Notes: a model not told the origin generated them from the sequence alone. A stretch of DNA of 64,000 nt from Gillisia sp. Hel1_33_143 (GCF_900104765.1 NZ_LT629737.1:1922001-1986000); one strand, 5' to 3'. Shown: positions 24,982 through 34,295, counted from the stretch's first letter. Program-made: numbers and translations.

Positions 24982-25590
24982 TTAGTGTTCCTCAATTTCT
25001 ATTATAAAGTTACCTACAAGGGTTGATTTTATATTTACGGGAATTGCTCCAAATGATGTCACAATAAACTTAAACACATTTTCAGAGAGTTTTTCATTGT
25101 CGGAGAATAATAAAAATTCCATAGTAGTATTCTCAGTTAATCCATTAGATTTTAAACTCCAAACTTTGTTTAAAGTCAAAGGTCCTTTTTCATAGTTAAA
25201 ATAAGTAGAATCTAATTCCAGATTAATTCTACTATTTACATTCCCTGTAGCAATTTTAGGAATAAATATATATTTTTTAAGACCTGCACAATTACATAAA
25301 CTACTTACTTTTATTTTATATTTTTTGTCGGCTTTTAGATCAAAAGTAAAATTTTTATAATTGGATTTAATTGAGTCATTATAATACAAAATGGAATCAT
25401 CCAGAGAAAGCTTATCTTTAAAATCGGCATTTACTTTAATTTCTTTTGCAATTGAATTATTTGCTTCAAATAAGTCTACTGAATTTTTGCTCTTTATCTG
25501 TTCATATCCTTCATTAGGATTTATTTTTCTTGAACAAGAAGTAAAGATTAAAATAATAGATATAAAATAAAAGTAAAATTTTCGGGTCAT
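24982..25590 (-). CDS. Cassette gene: unknown lipoprotein
   Basis: 202 residues with a lipoprotein signal (FYFYFISIILIFTSC, Cys about 19). The mature part is beta-rich with a Cys pair (VSSLCNCAGLKKY) and resembles no family I know. It fills cassette 3: stop codon 10 bp after the GTT box, start about 20 bp from the next AAC box. Cassette ends GTTGTACACAGTTTTAG and CTAAAATTGTGTACAAC are complementary over 17 bases apart from one G-T. Confidence 0.65.
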   Translation of the reverse strand: MTRKFYFYFISIILIFTSCSRKINPNEGYEQIKSKNSVDLFEANNSIAKEIKVNADFKDKLSLDDSILYYNDSIKSNYKNFTFDLKADKKYKIKVSSLCNCAGLKKYIFIPKIATGNVNSRINLELDSTYFNYEKGPLTLNKVWSLKSNGLTENTTMEFLLFSDNEKLSENVFKFIVTSFGAIPVNIKSTLVGNFIIEIEEH

Positions 25591-25607
25591 ATTCTAAAAT
25601 TGTGTAC

Positions 25608-25733
25608 AACGGTCTTGGTTAAGGCAAGTGGCGTGGAGTAGGGACGCGAACTTGTCGGCTTTGTTGTTTTTTACTTGGTCTCTAAAATAACACTTTTCAT
25701 CGGAATGCCCGCTATTTGCGCTTAACCGATGTT
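25608..25733 (-). repeat. attC-like site 4
   Basis: 126 nt, AAC 25608 to GTT 25731. Inner boxes GGTTAAG and CTTAACC, so both sides changed together relative to site 3. Type-II core. Confidence 0.9.
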
Positions 25734-25758
25734 GCCCACAGTATTTAAAACCAGAATT

Positions 25759-26274
25759 TTAATAATCATCAATATTCTCTTCAAATTTGGTTATATGATG
25801 AATCATTCGGGTTTCACCTTTTTCATTGTATTCCTGCAAAAAGATAATATCATCAATAACTCCCTTAATAACATTCACATATTTCGTTTTAGGCTTGTAA
25901 TAAATCTCAGCCGTCATTGCTGTATCTAACACATATGACTGAATATGGTTTTTATTTATTTGTGACCAATCATCTTCTTTTATACTTTTTTCCAAATCTT
26001 CTAGGTTAATATTTTCAAAAGTATAGTACAGAAAAGTATACCTCTTATCTTTTTCTGAAAGTTTAAGAGTGTCCAATGAGGAATTGTAAATTAATTCTAT
26101 TTTTAATGAATCCTCGGGTATCGAAGATCTATTATAAACTAACAAAATTTTATCGTTTGTTATTTTTGCTTCCTCTTTTTTTAGATCAGATCTACCGTTT
26201 CCTTTTTCCTGTTCCTTGCACGAGAAAATGAAAAAAATAAACAGTAATGGATATATATAACAATAAGGTTTCAT
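25759..26274 (-). CDS. Cassette gene: unknown lipoprotein
   Basis: 171 residues: lipoprotein signal (IYPLLFIFFIFSC, Cys about 19), a charged linker, then a small alpha/beta domain (KILLVYNRSSIPEDSLKIELIYNSSLDTLKL). No family recognised. Only gene of cassette 4, whose ends GTTGCCCACAGTAT and ATATTGTGGGCAAC pair apart from the fixed G-T. Confidence 0.65.
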   Translation of the reverse strand: MKPYCYIYPLLFIFFIFSCKEQEKGNGRSDLKKEEAKITNDKILLVYNRSSIPEDSLKIELIYNSSLDTLKLSEKDKRYTFLYYTFENINLEDLEKSIKEDDWSQINKNHIQSYVLDTAMTAEIYYKPKTKYVNVIKGVIDDIIFLQEYNEKGETRMIHHITKFEENIDDY

Positions 26275-26350
26275 TACATCAAAGTTGGTTCCTGGTTAGT
26301 TAAACAGTTTATACTTTAGTTTGACTAGAATCTTTGTTCATATTGTGGGC

Positions 26351-26474
26351 AACGGCCGCGCATAACACAAGTTGGCGGAGTAGGGGATGCGAACTTGTCG
26401 GCGTAGACCTGATTTGTTGGTCAAGATAATTATTTTCTTTCTAACGGTGCCGCTTATTTGAGTTATGCGCTGTT
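26351..26474 (-). repeat. attC-like site 5 (variant)
   Basis: 124 nt, AAC 26351 to GTT 26472. Inner boxes are GCGCATAAC and GTTATGCGC, different from other sites on both sides yet perfectly complementary. The internal hairpin is retained. Confidence 0.9.
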
Positions 26475-26571
26475 GTGTGTAGTTTTTTAGTCAAAACTAT
26501 ATTCTTTAGAAAGGACTAAACAAATTTCTCCTTTGTACTATAAATATGATATGGTTTAATAAGAAAAAATG

Positions 26572-26775
26572 TTATCTCATGATTTTAACAGATTTTTTGA
26601 TAAAGTGGTGTGATCCAAATAGTATGATTATACCAATTCCTACTAAAATGGCAAGTGAAGAGTAGTTGATTACATAATAAGTGTCACTTAGATTTATAGT
26701 TAAAAATTTTTCTTTGAAAATTATGCCTAAAATTATAGTTGATATTAATGCAATTGCGAAATAAAATTTTTTCAT
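26572..26775 (-). CDS. Cassette gene: small two-helix membrane protein
   Basis: 67 residues with two hydrophobic segments (FYFAIALISTIILGIIF and YSSLAILVGIGIIILFG) and a basic tail. Function unknown. Second gene of a two-gene cassette: it starts 2 bp after the 203-residue gene ends, so the two are translated from one message. Confidence 0.55.
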   Translation of the reverse strand: MKKFYFAIALISTIILGIIFKEKFLTINLSDTYYVINYSSLAILVGIGIIILFGSHHFIKKSVKIMR

Positions 26776-26777
26776 GG

Positions 26778-27389
26778 TTAGTATTTTAAATTGTTCGAAA
26801 AAAATGCGTTGTATAATGTGAAATTTCCAAAATCAAAATCTTGAAAACTTATATCTTCTAAAATATAGTTGTCCCAACTCAAATTAAATGGTTTTAATCC
26901 GAAATTTACTTTTATGTATTCCGATAAATTTGTAACCAAATCCTTTGATTTTTGTGAATATTGATTTTCTGTAATAATTTTTGGAGGAGATTCAAAAATT
27001 CTATTATCGGAATCAAGGTTTACTTCTGTTAGAAATAGTGTAAAATATGGGATTAATTTACTCAATTGAAGTTTATATCGTAAGAGGTTATTCTCAACAA
27101 TGATGTCTAACCAATAGCATTCAGCTCGATCTAGCCAATTATCCAATGAAACCTTTTGAAATTTATATTCATTAAATTTTACAGAAATTTCATTTTCTAA
27201 TTTCTCCAGATTTTCTTTTCTAGAAGAACTATTTATTGAAGCTTTTAGATTTATAAATTCTTGAGTTTTAATATAATCATCTGTTTTCTTCGTTGCCGAT
27301 AAATTTGATGGATAATATAAATATACGATCTGTTTTAAAATTAAAATTTCATATGTATCCAATGATTTTTTCACAATGCTCTGTTTCAA
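26778..27389 (-). CDS. Cassette gene: unknown soluble protein
   Basis: 203 residues, unrecognised, mainly helical, acidic/aromatic (YYPSNLSATKKTDDYIKTQEF; FNLSWDNYILEDISFQDFDFGN). It has no signal or membrane part. First gene of cassette 5, which also carries a small membrane protein. A soluble factor with a membrane partner is a layout seen in toxin/immunity and defence pairs, but nothing in the sequence proves that here. Confidence 0.55.
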   Translation of the reverse strand: MKQSIVKKSLDTYEILILKQIVYLYYPSNLSATKKTDDYIKTQEFINLKASINSSSRKENLEKLENEISVKFNEYKFQKVSLDNWLDRAECYWLDIIVENNLLRYKLQLSKLIPYFTLFLTEVNLDSDNRIFESPPKIITENQYSQKSKDLVTNLSEYIKVNFGLKPFNLSWDNYILEDISFQDFDFGNFTLYNAFFSNNLKY

Positions 27390-27423
27390 ATTTAATAGTA
27401 AATTTTACATAAAAATTACACAC

Positions 27424-27546
27424 AACGGTCTCGGTTAACACAAGTTGCGGGAGTAGGGACGCGAACTTGTCGGTTTAGTTGTTTTCTTGTTAGGATACTA
27501 AATTAGACTTTTTCGATAAAACCCGTTATTTGTGATAACCGTTGTT
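27424..27546 (-). repeat. attC-like site 6
   Basis: 123 nt, AAC 27424 to GTT 27544. Type-I core, nearly identical to site 3. The following cassette begins with GTT again, giving a run GTTGTTGTTG; the arm alignment fixes which GTT is the box. Confidence 0.9.
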
Positions 27547-27559
27547 GTTGCCAGTGCGG

Positions 27560-28354
27560 TTACTTGCCTATTTTTAAAATTCTTATAGCACCTTGAACTA
27601 CTAGAATAAAAACAATTGTTCCAATAATTAAGTCAGGCTTACTTGAATTCAACCATTTAACAAGTATAGCAGCAATTATAACTCCTACATTTATTATTAC
27701 ATCATTTGAAGTGAAAATCATACTTGCTTGCATATGAGCTTCTTGTTTGCTTTTAGATTTTTGCAGTAGAAATAAACAAATTCCATTCGCACTTAAAGCA
27801 AAAATTGAAACGATAATCATTGTTTGAAAGTTAGGAAGAGTTTCACTTCCAAAAAACCTTCTAAGCACTTCTGCAAATCCAATTAATGCAAGTAAGATTT
27901 GAAAATAACCAGCTAAATTTGCAATTTTTTTCTTTTTTACAACAGAACCACCGACAGCGAAAATACTTATTCCATAAACAAAAGAATCGGCTAGCATATC
28001 TAAACTATCGGCAACTAATCCCATAGATTTAGAAATTATACCGGTTGTCATTTCCAATATAAAAAAGATGAAATTTATAGCTAGTACATACCAAAGTAAT
28101 TTTTTCTGTTGAGCATTTGTTTCAAATTCTGTTTGGTCGGTTTCTTCCGTCTTAATTTTTTTGGTTCCTAATTTTAGTCCGTCTAATGATTCTTCTATAG
28201 ATTGAATTTCACCTTCGTGAAATACTGTTAATTTTCTATTCGGAATATCGAAATCAAGATTTTTAATACTAGAGATTTCATCTAATTTCATCCTTATCAG
28301 ATTTTCTTCTGAAGGACAATCCATTTTTGAAATTTCGAAAACTGACTTATTCAT
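27560..28354 (-). CDS. Cassette gene: CDF-type metal cation exporter with metal-binding head
   Basis: 264 residues. The first 75 form an HMA-like head with the metal-binding variant KMDCPSEENLIRMKL. The rest is a cation diffusion facilitator membrane domain (about 85-262) with the metal-site segment VADSLDMLADSFVYG and a second one near IFTSNDVIINVGVI. Exports Zn, Cd or Co in exchange for protons. The usual cytoplasmic C-terminal domain is missing and an N-terminal head takes its place, a form found in Bacteroidetes. An unusually clear housekeeping-like function for a cassette gene. Confidence 0.88.
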   Translation of the reverse strand: MNKSVFEISKMDCPSEENLIRMKLDEISSIKNLDFDIPNRKLTVFHEGEIQSIEESLDGLKLGTKKIKTEETDQTEFETNAQQKKLLWYVLAINFIFFILEMTTGIISKSMGLVADSLDMLADSFVYGISIFAVGGSVVKKKKIANLAGYFQILLALIGFAEVLRRFFGSETLPNFQTMIIVSIFALSANGICLFLLQKSKSKQEAHMQASMIFTSNDVIINVGVIIAAILVKWLNSSKPDLIIGTIVFILVVQGAIRILKIGK

Positions 28355-28459
28355 TGAGGTATAAATTTATCTAAAGATAAATATTGGTTTTAAAATTTGG
28401 GATTTTCGTTTTTAGAAATTTGGTTTTTAAGCTGAATGTTCAATGTCCGCATTGGCTAC

Positions 28460-28583
28460 AACGGTCTCGGTTAACACAAGTTGCGGGAGTAGGGACACGG
28501 ACTTGTCGGTTTAAATATTTTCTTACTTAGGATACTAAATTAAACTTTCTCGACAAAACCCGTTATTTGTGATAACCGTTGTT
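28460..28583 (-). repeat. attC-like site 7
   Basis: 124 nt, AAC 28460 to GTT 28581. Type-I core with a few substitutions (GGACACGGACTTG in the hairpin). Confidence 0.9.
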
Positions 28584-28595
28584 GCCTGCAGGCAT

Positions 28596-29282
28596 TTAGT
28601 CAGTTTTATATAATGTTGGTTTTGTTATTCCATTTTTCAAATAAATTTTTTTATTCATCTCAAAATTCATTTCCGACATTCTGTTCAAATAGTCTTCTAA
28701 TGGTTCAAGTCCAATAGCTTTTCTTCTTTCATTCACGTTTAAACTGTCTTTTAGATTTTTTGGGTATGCTTGAGATATTTTGAAGTTATAAGCGACTTGA
28801 GTACCATAAATTTGTTTTTTTCCAGTATTAAGATTTGACCTATCTGTTAAAAGAGCATAATTGGAAGCTGTGTCATTTCCTTTTTCTACCTCAATTTTCA
28901 TTTGTTCTAAATATTCTTTTTGAAATTCAGGGTCGTGATCGGAATGCTGCACAATTATAAATGCAATATTAGAACCTTGATTACCTACTAAACTGTAACC
29001 TGGATATCCATTTTTTTCGATTATTTCAACAATCAATCTTTGGTGAGATTTATAAATACTGTCCTTAAATAAATTCCACTTTTCTTGAGAATAATCAGAA
29101 TAATTTTCAGGTGGAAAAGCGTTACTCGCTGCTAATTGATCAATTTCTATTACTCTATTTAGTTCTTGAATTAAATCATTATTTAATTCAGTTCTTTCAA
29201 CTCCTTGATTAGATGCAATCTTTTGTTCTTTACATCCAACAAAAAGAAAAACGAATAATGATATTCTAAAAAAATGTTTCAT
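28596..29282 (-). CDS. Cassette gene: DUF6624-like lipoprotein
   Basis: 228 residues with a lipoprotein signal (FFRISLFVFLFVGC, Cys about 17). The mature part has the run GYPGYSLVGNQGSNIAFIIVQHSDHDPEFQKEYL and ALLTDRSNLNTGKKQIYGTQV. I associate these with the DUF6624 family of unknown function in Bacteroidetes; the assignment is from memory. Cassette 7; stop 12 bp from GTT, start about 25 bp from the next AAC. Confidence 0.7.
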   Translation of the reverse strand: MKHFFRISLFVFLFVGCKEQKIASNQGVERTELNNDLIQELNRVIEIDQLAASNAFPPENYSDYSQEKWNLFKDSIYKSHQRLIVEIIEKNGYPGYSLVGNQGSNIAFIIVQHSDHDPEFQKEYLEQMKIEVEKGNDTASNYALLTDRSNLNTGKKQIYGTQVAYNFKISQAYPKNLKDSLNVNERRKAIGLEPLEDYLNRMSEMNFEMNKKIYLKNGITKPTLYKTD

Positions 29283-29307
29283 TTAAGTGCTTTTTTTGCT
29301 TGCTGGC

Positions 29308-29430
29308 AACGTTTAGTATATGAAAAGTAGGCGGTTTGGAAGCACGAAACTTTCGGCTAAGCACAAACTTTGATAAGAGCCAAAAGCCTTGAATTTACTA
29401 CTGTTTCGCCTATTTTTTATATACATTGTT
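29308..29430 (-). repeat. attC-like site 8 (divergent variant)
   Basis: 123 nt, AAC 29308 to GTT 29428. Core sequence unlike the others, but the plan is kept: inner boxes GTATATGAAAAGTAGGCG and CGCCTATTTTTTATATAC, spacers GTTTA and ATT, and an internal hairpin around TTTCGGC. Confidence 0.85.
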
Positions 29431-29443
29431 AGCTGTAGTCTTT

Positions 29444-30004
29444 TCAACTTTCCCACGTTATATAGTCTAAAGTTCCATCTTGATTAATATTCAAAACTAA
29501 AAGCTGATTGCAAGGTTCTCCATCAATGTCAATCGAATAGTCAAATGTTGCGAAATAAGAAGCTTGTGGATAAATTCCAACTCTTATTAAGTTCAGTTCT
29601 TCCATTAAAAGACTATTCCTCGATTTTTTTCGATTTTTCAAGTCAATTATTCCACCTAATTCACTTTCATCAAGTTCGTCAAGGTAGAAATTCAGATAGT
29701 CCGATGTCATACTCACGTCTTGCTCAAAGTCCGATTTTATGTAATTCCGATTTTGGTGGTCAAATTCAGGTATCTTTTTTACGAATTCCATAATTTGATT
29801 TAATTCAGCTTGATTTGTCGAATCGGTTTCAAAGTTTAAATCCAAGTTCAATTTCCGCTCTCCATAATTTATTGTCCAATCGTAATAATCCTCCAACTTC
29901 TCAATGTTAACTTTTGAAAAATTTGGTTTCTCTAAAATTAGGACTTCTGCTTTTTTATTTTCAGATTCTTCTTTATTTTTTTTGAAAAAGTCAAATATTC
30001 CCAT
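29444..30004 (-). CDS. Cassette gene: DUF2004-like protein
   Basis: 186 residues from the ATG at 30004 (MGIFDFFKKNKEES); the frame runs further up but would start inside the attC-like site. The domain contains LEDYYDWTINYGERKLNLDLNFE and ends IDIDGEPCNQLLVLNINQDGTLDYITWES, which suggests the DUF2004 group, often linked to contact-dependent immunity. This is a tentative match. Cassette 8 ends GTTAGCTGTAGTCT and AGATTACAGCTAAC. Confidence 0.6.
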   Translation of the reverse strand: MGIFDFFKKNKEESENKKAEVLILEKPNFSKVNIEKLEDYYDWTINYGERKLNLDLNFETDSTNQAELNQIMEFVKKIPEFDHQNRNYIKSDFEQDVSMTSDYLNFYLDELDESELGGIIDLKNRKKSRNSLLMEELNLIRVGIYPQASYFATFDYSIDIDGEPCNQLLVLNINQDGTLDYITWES

Positions 30005-30031
30005 TTGCGTTTTTTTGGTCAGATTACAGCT

Positions 30032-30155
30032 AACGGTCTCGGTTAACACAAGTTGCGGGAGTAGGGACGTGGACTTGTCGGTTTAAGTATTTTCTTACTT
30101 AGGATACTAAATTACACTTTTTCGATAAAACCCGTTATTTGTGATAACCGTTGTT
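30032..30155 (-). repeat. attC-like site 9
   Basis: 124 nt, AAC 30032 to GTT 30153. Type-I core. Confidence 0.9.
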
Positions 30156-30168
30156 AGCGGCTGGCATT

Positions 30169-32403
30169 TTATAATGGTATTACATCCTCAATGTTATCGA
30201 CAATACCTCTTTCGTTAAACGGACTTGTTAGAGCTAGCATAATTATCTTCCTTTCCTTTCTCCATTTTATTAGAAAAATAAATGAGATTACTATTAACAC
30301 TTTTAATTCTTCATCATCACTTGTTAAATATTCTTCTTTCAAATCCTCATTTTTAGGCAGGTTTATATCAATTACGTTTGAATAGATTTTATATTCTTCA
30401 TTTAGAAGATTTAAATTAAATTTCTCTATTTCGGTTTTTGATAAATCTTTTGATTCAAACTTTGGTAAATCTTTTTTATCTAAAATGAAAAAGTTGTCAT
30501 TAAGATGATGGTTGCTTGAGGGTATTTCGATAAAAATTTTCTTGTATTTGGAATTATCGATTAATTGTTTGGATTCATAACTTGGTCTGATTGCTACGAT
30601 GATCTTATTATCCAACTTTTTAAGTAATCTGTCTAAACCTTCTATTAATTGGTTTCTTTCTAAAACAAAGCGATTAGTCTTAGCTACCAAAAAGGCATTA
30701 GGGAGAAATTTTTGGATCTTATATCTTGCAATACTCTCTGCATAAATAGTATCAAAATTAATATTAGGAATATCATTATCAGTAAATGATGATTTGGTTG
30801 AAACGATTAATTCCCCATTTATTGAAGAAACCATACTATCATCTACATCTTTAAAATTTTCTTCATTCCCGATTACATTATACTTTTTAAATGCAGAAGT
30901 AATAATTTCTTTTGTAGAATCATAAAATGTTGTAATCTTTTCTTGTGATAAACCAGCACCTAACTTGGTAAGATCAATTTTTTCCTTGATCTTTTGATCT
31001 AAATTATCAAAGGTTTCCAGAATTTCTTCTTCACTCTTAATTTTAAAATCTAAGTCTTTTAACAACTCTTTATTTCCTAAAACTTGTTCTATACAACTTC
31101 TAAAATATGGTAGTCTATCATTATATGAATAAAGAGTCTGTAAATCATCGGTTAAATTGTGAAAAATTCTAAAATTTTGATAGACGTAAATTTTTTGTTG
31201 AGTAAACTGTCTTATAAATAGTAAGGAAATATAGAGGCAAATGTTATTGCTAATGTCATTGCTAATTCCCAAGTTATCTATTTCTGGAAAGGAATATTTA
31301 AACTCTAATGGTTCATCCATAGTTCTAAACTCATTACTGAAATGTTCAAACCAGGAGAAGATTTCATCCATTGTCTGAGGTAGAAGCGGATAACTTGGAG
31401 GTTGTGATTGAGAGAATGATAGTATGTATTGCAATGCGTGGTATTCCTTCTGATAAAATAATAATCCACCCAAAGCATAGTTAAATTCCAAAAATTGTTT
31501 ACGTTCTATATTGACTTTATCAATTTCTTTCTGATTAGCTATCTCTCCATTCTCATATTCTGGTATCAAGGCTGAAAGACTATAATTGAAATTTTGAGAA
31601 GCTCTGCTCCAGTAATTCGAAATTAATTTTTTATGATTACTAGATATAACTAAATTTCTCCATAACCATCTATAAGTTTCGTTTGATAATTTACTGAATT
31701 TGAAATTTTCGCCTATCAACCAAATCCCAGATGATGCACGATGTTCTAAGACCTTTAACTTTAGGTTCTCATTATGAATAGATGTTGCAATTATTTCATT
31801 ATTAACGAAATAAAGATCTATCGGATAAATCGGACCTTCTTCAGGATCGAAGTTTTCTCGATAGCGATAAAATAAGGAAGAATAGAAATTTACTAATGAT
31901 TCTTGCAAATGGAAATCCTGATGTTTTATTGCATAAATAGCGAACTCATTAATAGATTTTAATAGGTAAGTCTTATGTTGGTTATCTTGTTGTTGATTGT
32001 TATACTCTGATATTAAGTATTTCAACAATTCTGATGCCTTACCCTGAAACAGCATAATTCTATTTAACCAATAAAGGAATGTTCCTGTCAGTATCAGAGT
32101 CAAAAAGAAAACTATTAGATCAGCAGAGTTATCAATTATAATATTACCTGTAAAATAAGGTATTGTTGGAATCCAAAAAATTTGGAAAATAAAACTTAAA
32201 AGTGTAATTATTAAAATTATTTGGAAGAATGAAAAACCCCTATACACTTTATTATTTGGAAATTCTGCATCAAAAATATTGGTAAGATATTCTGAATAAT
32301 ATTTTGATCCAATATTTGAAATTTTATCAATTAAAATAGGATATGCAATTCCTAATATAGCTATATCAATTGCTATACATATTTCGATTAAATAGTTTAT
32401 CAT
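30169..32403 (-). CDS. Cassette gene: large membrane-anchored protein of unknown function
   Basis: 744 residues, the largest cassette gene. The N-terminal 115 residues hold three hydrophobic helices (about 5-25, 57-80, 90-112). They are followed by a long soluble region with helical repeats (MDEIFSWFEHFSNEFRTMDEP; RSCIEQVLGNKELLKDLDFKIKSEEEILETFDNLDQKIKEK). A C-terminal alpha/beta part follows (KIVAIRPSYESKQLI; KKIFIEIPSSNHHLNDNFFILDKKDL). No family recognised. The build, an N-terminal membrane anchor with a large cytoplasmic part, is common among phage-defence effectors. Cassette 9 spans over 2.2 kb, large for a cassette. Confidence 0.65.
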   Translation of the reverse strand: MINYLIEICIAIDIAILGIAYPILIDKISNIGSKYYSEYLTNIFDAEFPNNKVYRGFSFFQIILIITLLSFIFQIFWIPTIPYFTGNIIIDNSADLIVFFLTLILTGTFLYWLNRIMLFQGKASELLKYLISEYNNQQQDNQHKTYLLKSINEFAIYAIKHQDFHLQESLVNFYSSLFYRYRENFDPEEGPIYPIDLYFVNNEIIATSIHNENLKLKVLEHRASSGIWLIGENFKFSKLSNETYRWLWRNLVISSNHKKLISNYWSRASQNFNYSLSALIPEYENGEIANQKEIDKVNIERKQFLEFNYALGGLLFYQKEYHALQYILSFSQSQPPSYPLLPQTMDEIFSWFEHFSNEFRTMDEPLEFKYSFPEIDNLGISNDISNNICLYISLLFIRQFTQQKIYVYQNFRIFHNLTDDLQTLYSYNDRLPYFRSCIEQVLGNKELLKDLDFKIKSEEEILETFDNLDQKIKEKIDLTKLGAGLSQEKITTFYDSTKEIITSAFKKYNVIGNEENFKDVDDSMVSSINGELIVSTKSSFTDNDIPNINFDTIYAESIARYKIQKFLPNAFLVAKTNRFVLERNQLIEGLDRLLKKLDNKIIVAIRPSYESKQLIDNSKYKKIFIEIPSSNHHLNDNFFILDKKDLPKFESKDLSKTEIEKFNLNLLNEEYKIYSNVIDINLPKNEDLKEEYLTSDDEELKVLIVISFIFLIKWRKERKIIMLALTSPFNERGIVDNIEDVIPL

Positions 32404-32434
32404 TTGTATTCGAATTTCGATAATGCTTGCCGCT

Positions 32435-32560
32435 AACGGTCTTGGTTAAGGCAAGTAGCGTGGGGTATGGACACGTTCTTGTCGGTTTTGTTGGTTTTTA
32501 CTTGGTGTCTAAAATAATACTTTTCACTATATTGCCCGCTATTTGCGCTTAACCGATGTT
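32435..32560 (-). repeat. attC-like site 10
   Basis: 126 nt, AAC 32435 to GTT 32558. Type-II core: boxes GGTTAAG and CTTAACC, right spacer GAT. Confidence 0.9.
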
Positions 32561-32572
32561 AGCTATCGTTAT

Positions 32573-33682
32573 TTACTCAAATTCTAATTTTAAGTTCTCT
32601 CTTATATATTCATTTAAGTCAGATTTTGCAATTCCTAAGCAATTTTCGAGAGCAGCATAAAATTCCTCATTTGATGTACCACTGTTCATCATTTCTTTAA
32701 TCATTTTCCATCCACCTTTTTCGTAAATTTTCTTAATAAGAAAACTTCCTAGCGCGTAATGATAATCTGTATATTGATCGAAATTCACATAATCAGTTAA
32801 ATTATTTAAATTGACATTGGGATTCTTCTTTAGATAATTATAAATCTTTTCTTGGTGCCATTTTAAACTTTTGCCTCTACTTGAATTGCTAAGGTATGTT
32901 GCAAGTCCCTCAGTGATCCAGTAATTTTTATTTGGATAATGTTGATCTATTTGAACATGATAAATTTCATGCAAATAATCCTCGCCCAATCCGCTACCAT
33001 ATATTTTATCAAACGATGATTTTCCACTAGGCATATTAGCACCGCCCATTCCTATATAGTAATCTATACCTTTTAAATTCTGTATTTCATCATAATCATC
33101 AGCCATATAATATTCAAAAGGAATAGGCTTTACATCAAATATTTTACTTATTTCATGAATAAAATCATTTGCTATCTCCGCTTTATCCATGTTGAATTCG
33201 TGATACTTGGGAAAGTAGTAATCAATAAGCCCAACTTTCTTATAATTCCATTTTTTTCTGTTCTCTATAAGTGCATTATATAGTTTATAACTACCGTTTT
33301 CAGGTTTGGCATAATAGTTCACAATTGCTAAGACATAAGGGGTTCCGTTTTCTTGACAAAAAGAATATTGTGCTTTCAATTGGTATATATCATTATTTGA
33401 TTTCACACTCAAAACATGTATAGGAAAATCCATATATAAAGAAGGTTTGAACTCACTTTCTAAAAAGTCATAGTGTTCATAATTTCTTTGATCTTCTTCA
33501 TTCCAAAATTGATTGAATCCTAGTTTGTTGGGTTCAGATTTGATGTAGTTCTCAATTAATCTAATTACTTCCTGTGTTTTTACATTGGAAGAATCTACAA
33601 GATGATTATAGGTGACATTTTGAGAAATCAATGTAATATTATAGAACATTACAATAATTATCAAAAATCTTGTTTTATTCAT
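32573..33682 (-). CDS. Cassette gene: secreted HExxH zinc peptidase-like protein
   Basis: 369 residues. An N-terminal hydrophobic signal (about 1-20) is followed by a domain with HEIYH at 238-242 and a downstream Glu258 in YWITEGLATYLSNSS. This HExxH plus E layout fits a gluzincin (peptidase MA/M1-like) metal site. Probably exported. The target is unknown. Only gene of cassette 10, whose ends GTTAGCTATCGTTATT and AATAATGATAGCTAAC pair except for the fixed G-T. Confidence 0.75.
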   Translation of the reverse strand: MNKTRFLIIIVMFYNITLISQNVTYNHLVDSSNVKTQEVIRLIENYIKSEPNKLGFNQFWNEEDQRNYEHYDFLESEFKPSLYMDFPIHVLSVKSNNDIYQLKAQYSFCQENGTPYVLAIVNYYAKPENGSYKLYNALIENRKKWNYKKVGLIDYYFPKYHEFNMDKAEIANDFIHEISKIFDVKPIPFEYYMADDYDEIQNLKGIDYYIGMGGANMPSGKSSFDKIYGSGLGEDYLHEIYHVQIDQHYPNKNYWITEGLATYLSNSSRGKSLKWHQEKIYNYLKKNPNVNLNNLTDYVNFDQYTDYHYALGSFLIKKIYEKGGWKMIKEMMNSGTSNEEFYAALENCLGIAKSDLNEYIRENLKLEFE

Positions 33683-33713
33683 AGAATTTAAGGTTTGCTT
33701 AATAATGATAGCT

Positions 33714-33840
33714 AACGGTCTTGGTTAAGGCAAGTAGCGTGGAGTAGGGATGCGTCCTTGTCGGCTTAGTTGTTTTGTTACTTGGTGTCTAAACTATCAC
33801 TTTTCATTGGAATGCCCGCTATTTGCGCTTAACCGATGTT
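33714..33840 (-). repeat. attC-like site 11
   Basis: 127 nt, AAC 33714 to GTT 33838. Type-II core. Confidence 0.9.
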
Positions 33841-33869
33841 GTTGCAAGTTTTGTAAACTAAAATTTGTT

Positions 33870-34295
33870 TTAAAAGTTTTTTTGAACTTCTAAAATTAAA
33901 TATGCTTGACTGAGTGCTGTTGCCATTCCTGGTCCGCTTTCCTCGAAATCAACCATAGTTTTTCCATCTTTTTTATAAACTTTGTTGATCTTTATTTCAC
34001 TACAGCAGTAATTAAAAAATTCACCGATTACGATTATCAAATCGTTACTGGTAAAATCAAAATTCAAATTTTTCAATTTTTCTGCTTGGTTTGGATTCAC
34101 TCTTTCTATTTCTGGAATAAAATCGTTCCAATCATTTTCATTTTCAAATACTAAAAACTGTTTACGAATTTTATTTTCTTCGTCATAGCTTAAAGTACTT
34201 TCATCAATTATTTTATATGAAATTTGATCTGTTATTTCTTTAGAACACCCAATAAATAGTAATATTGAACAAACAATAAGTATAATATTTTTCAT
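33870..34295 (-). CDS. Cassette gene: unknown lipoprotein
   Basis: 141 residues from the ATG at 34295 (KNIILIVCSILLFIGC, Cys about 17); the open frame extends 9 codons further but this start gives a clean lipoprotein signal. The mature domain is about 120 residues with a CC pair (EFFNYCCSEIKINKV) and resembles small PrcB-like protease-complex domains (VFENENDWNDFIPEI; VDFEESGPGM). That resemblance is tentative. First of two lipoprotein genes in cassette 11 when counted from the GTT side. Confidence 0.6.
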   Translation of the reverse strand: MKNIILIVCSILLFIGCSKEITDQISYKIIDESTLSYDEENKIRKQFLVFENENDWNDFIPEIERVNPNQAEKLKNLNFDFTSNDLIIVIGEFFNYCCSEIKINKVYKKDGKTMVDFEESGPGMATALSQAYLILEVQKNF

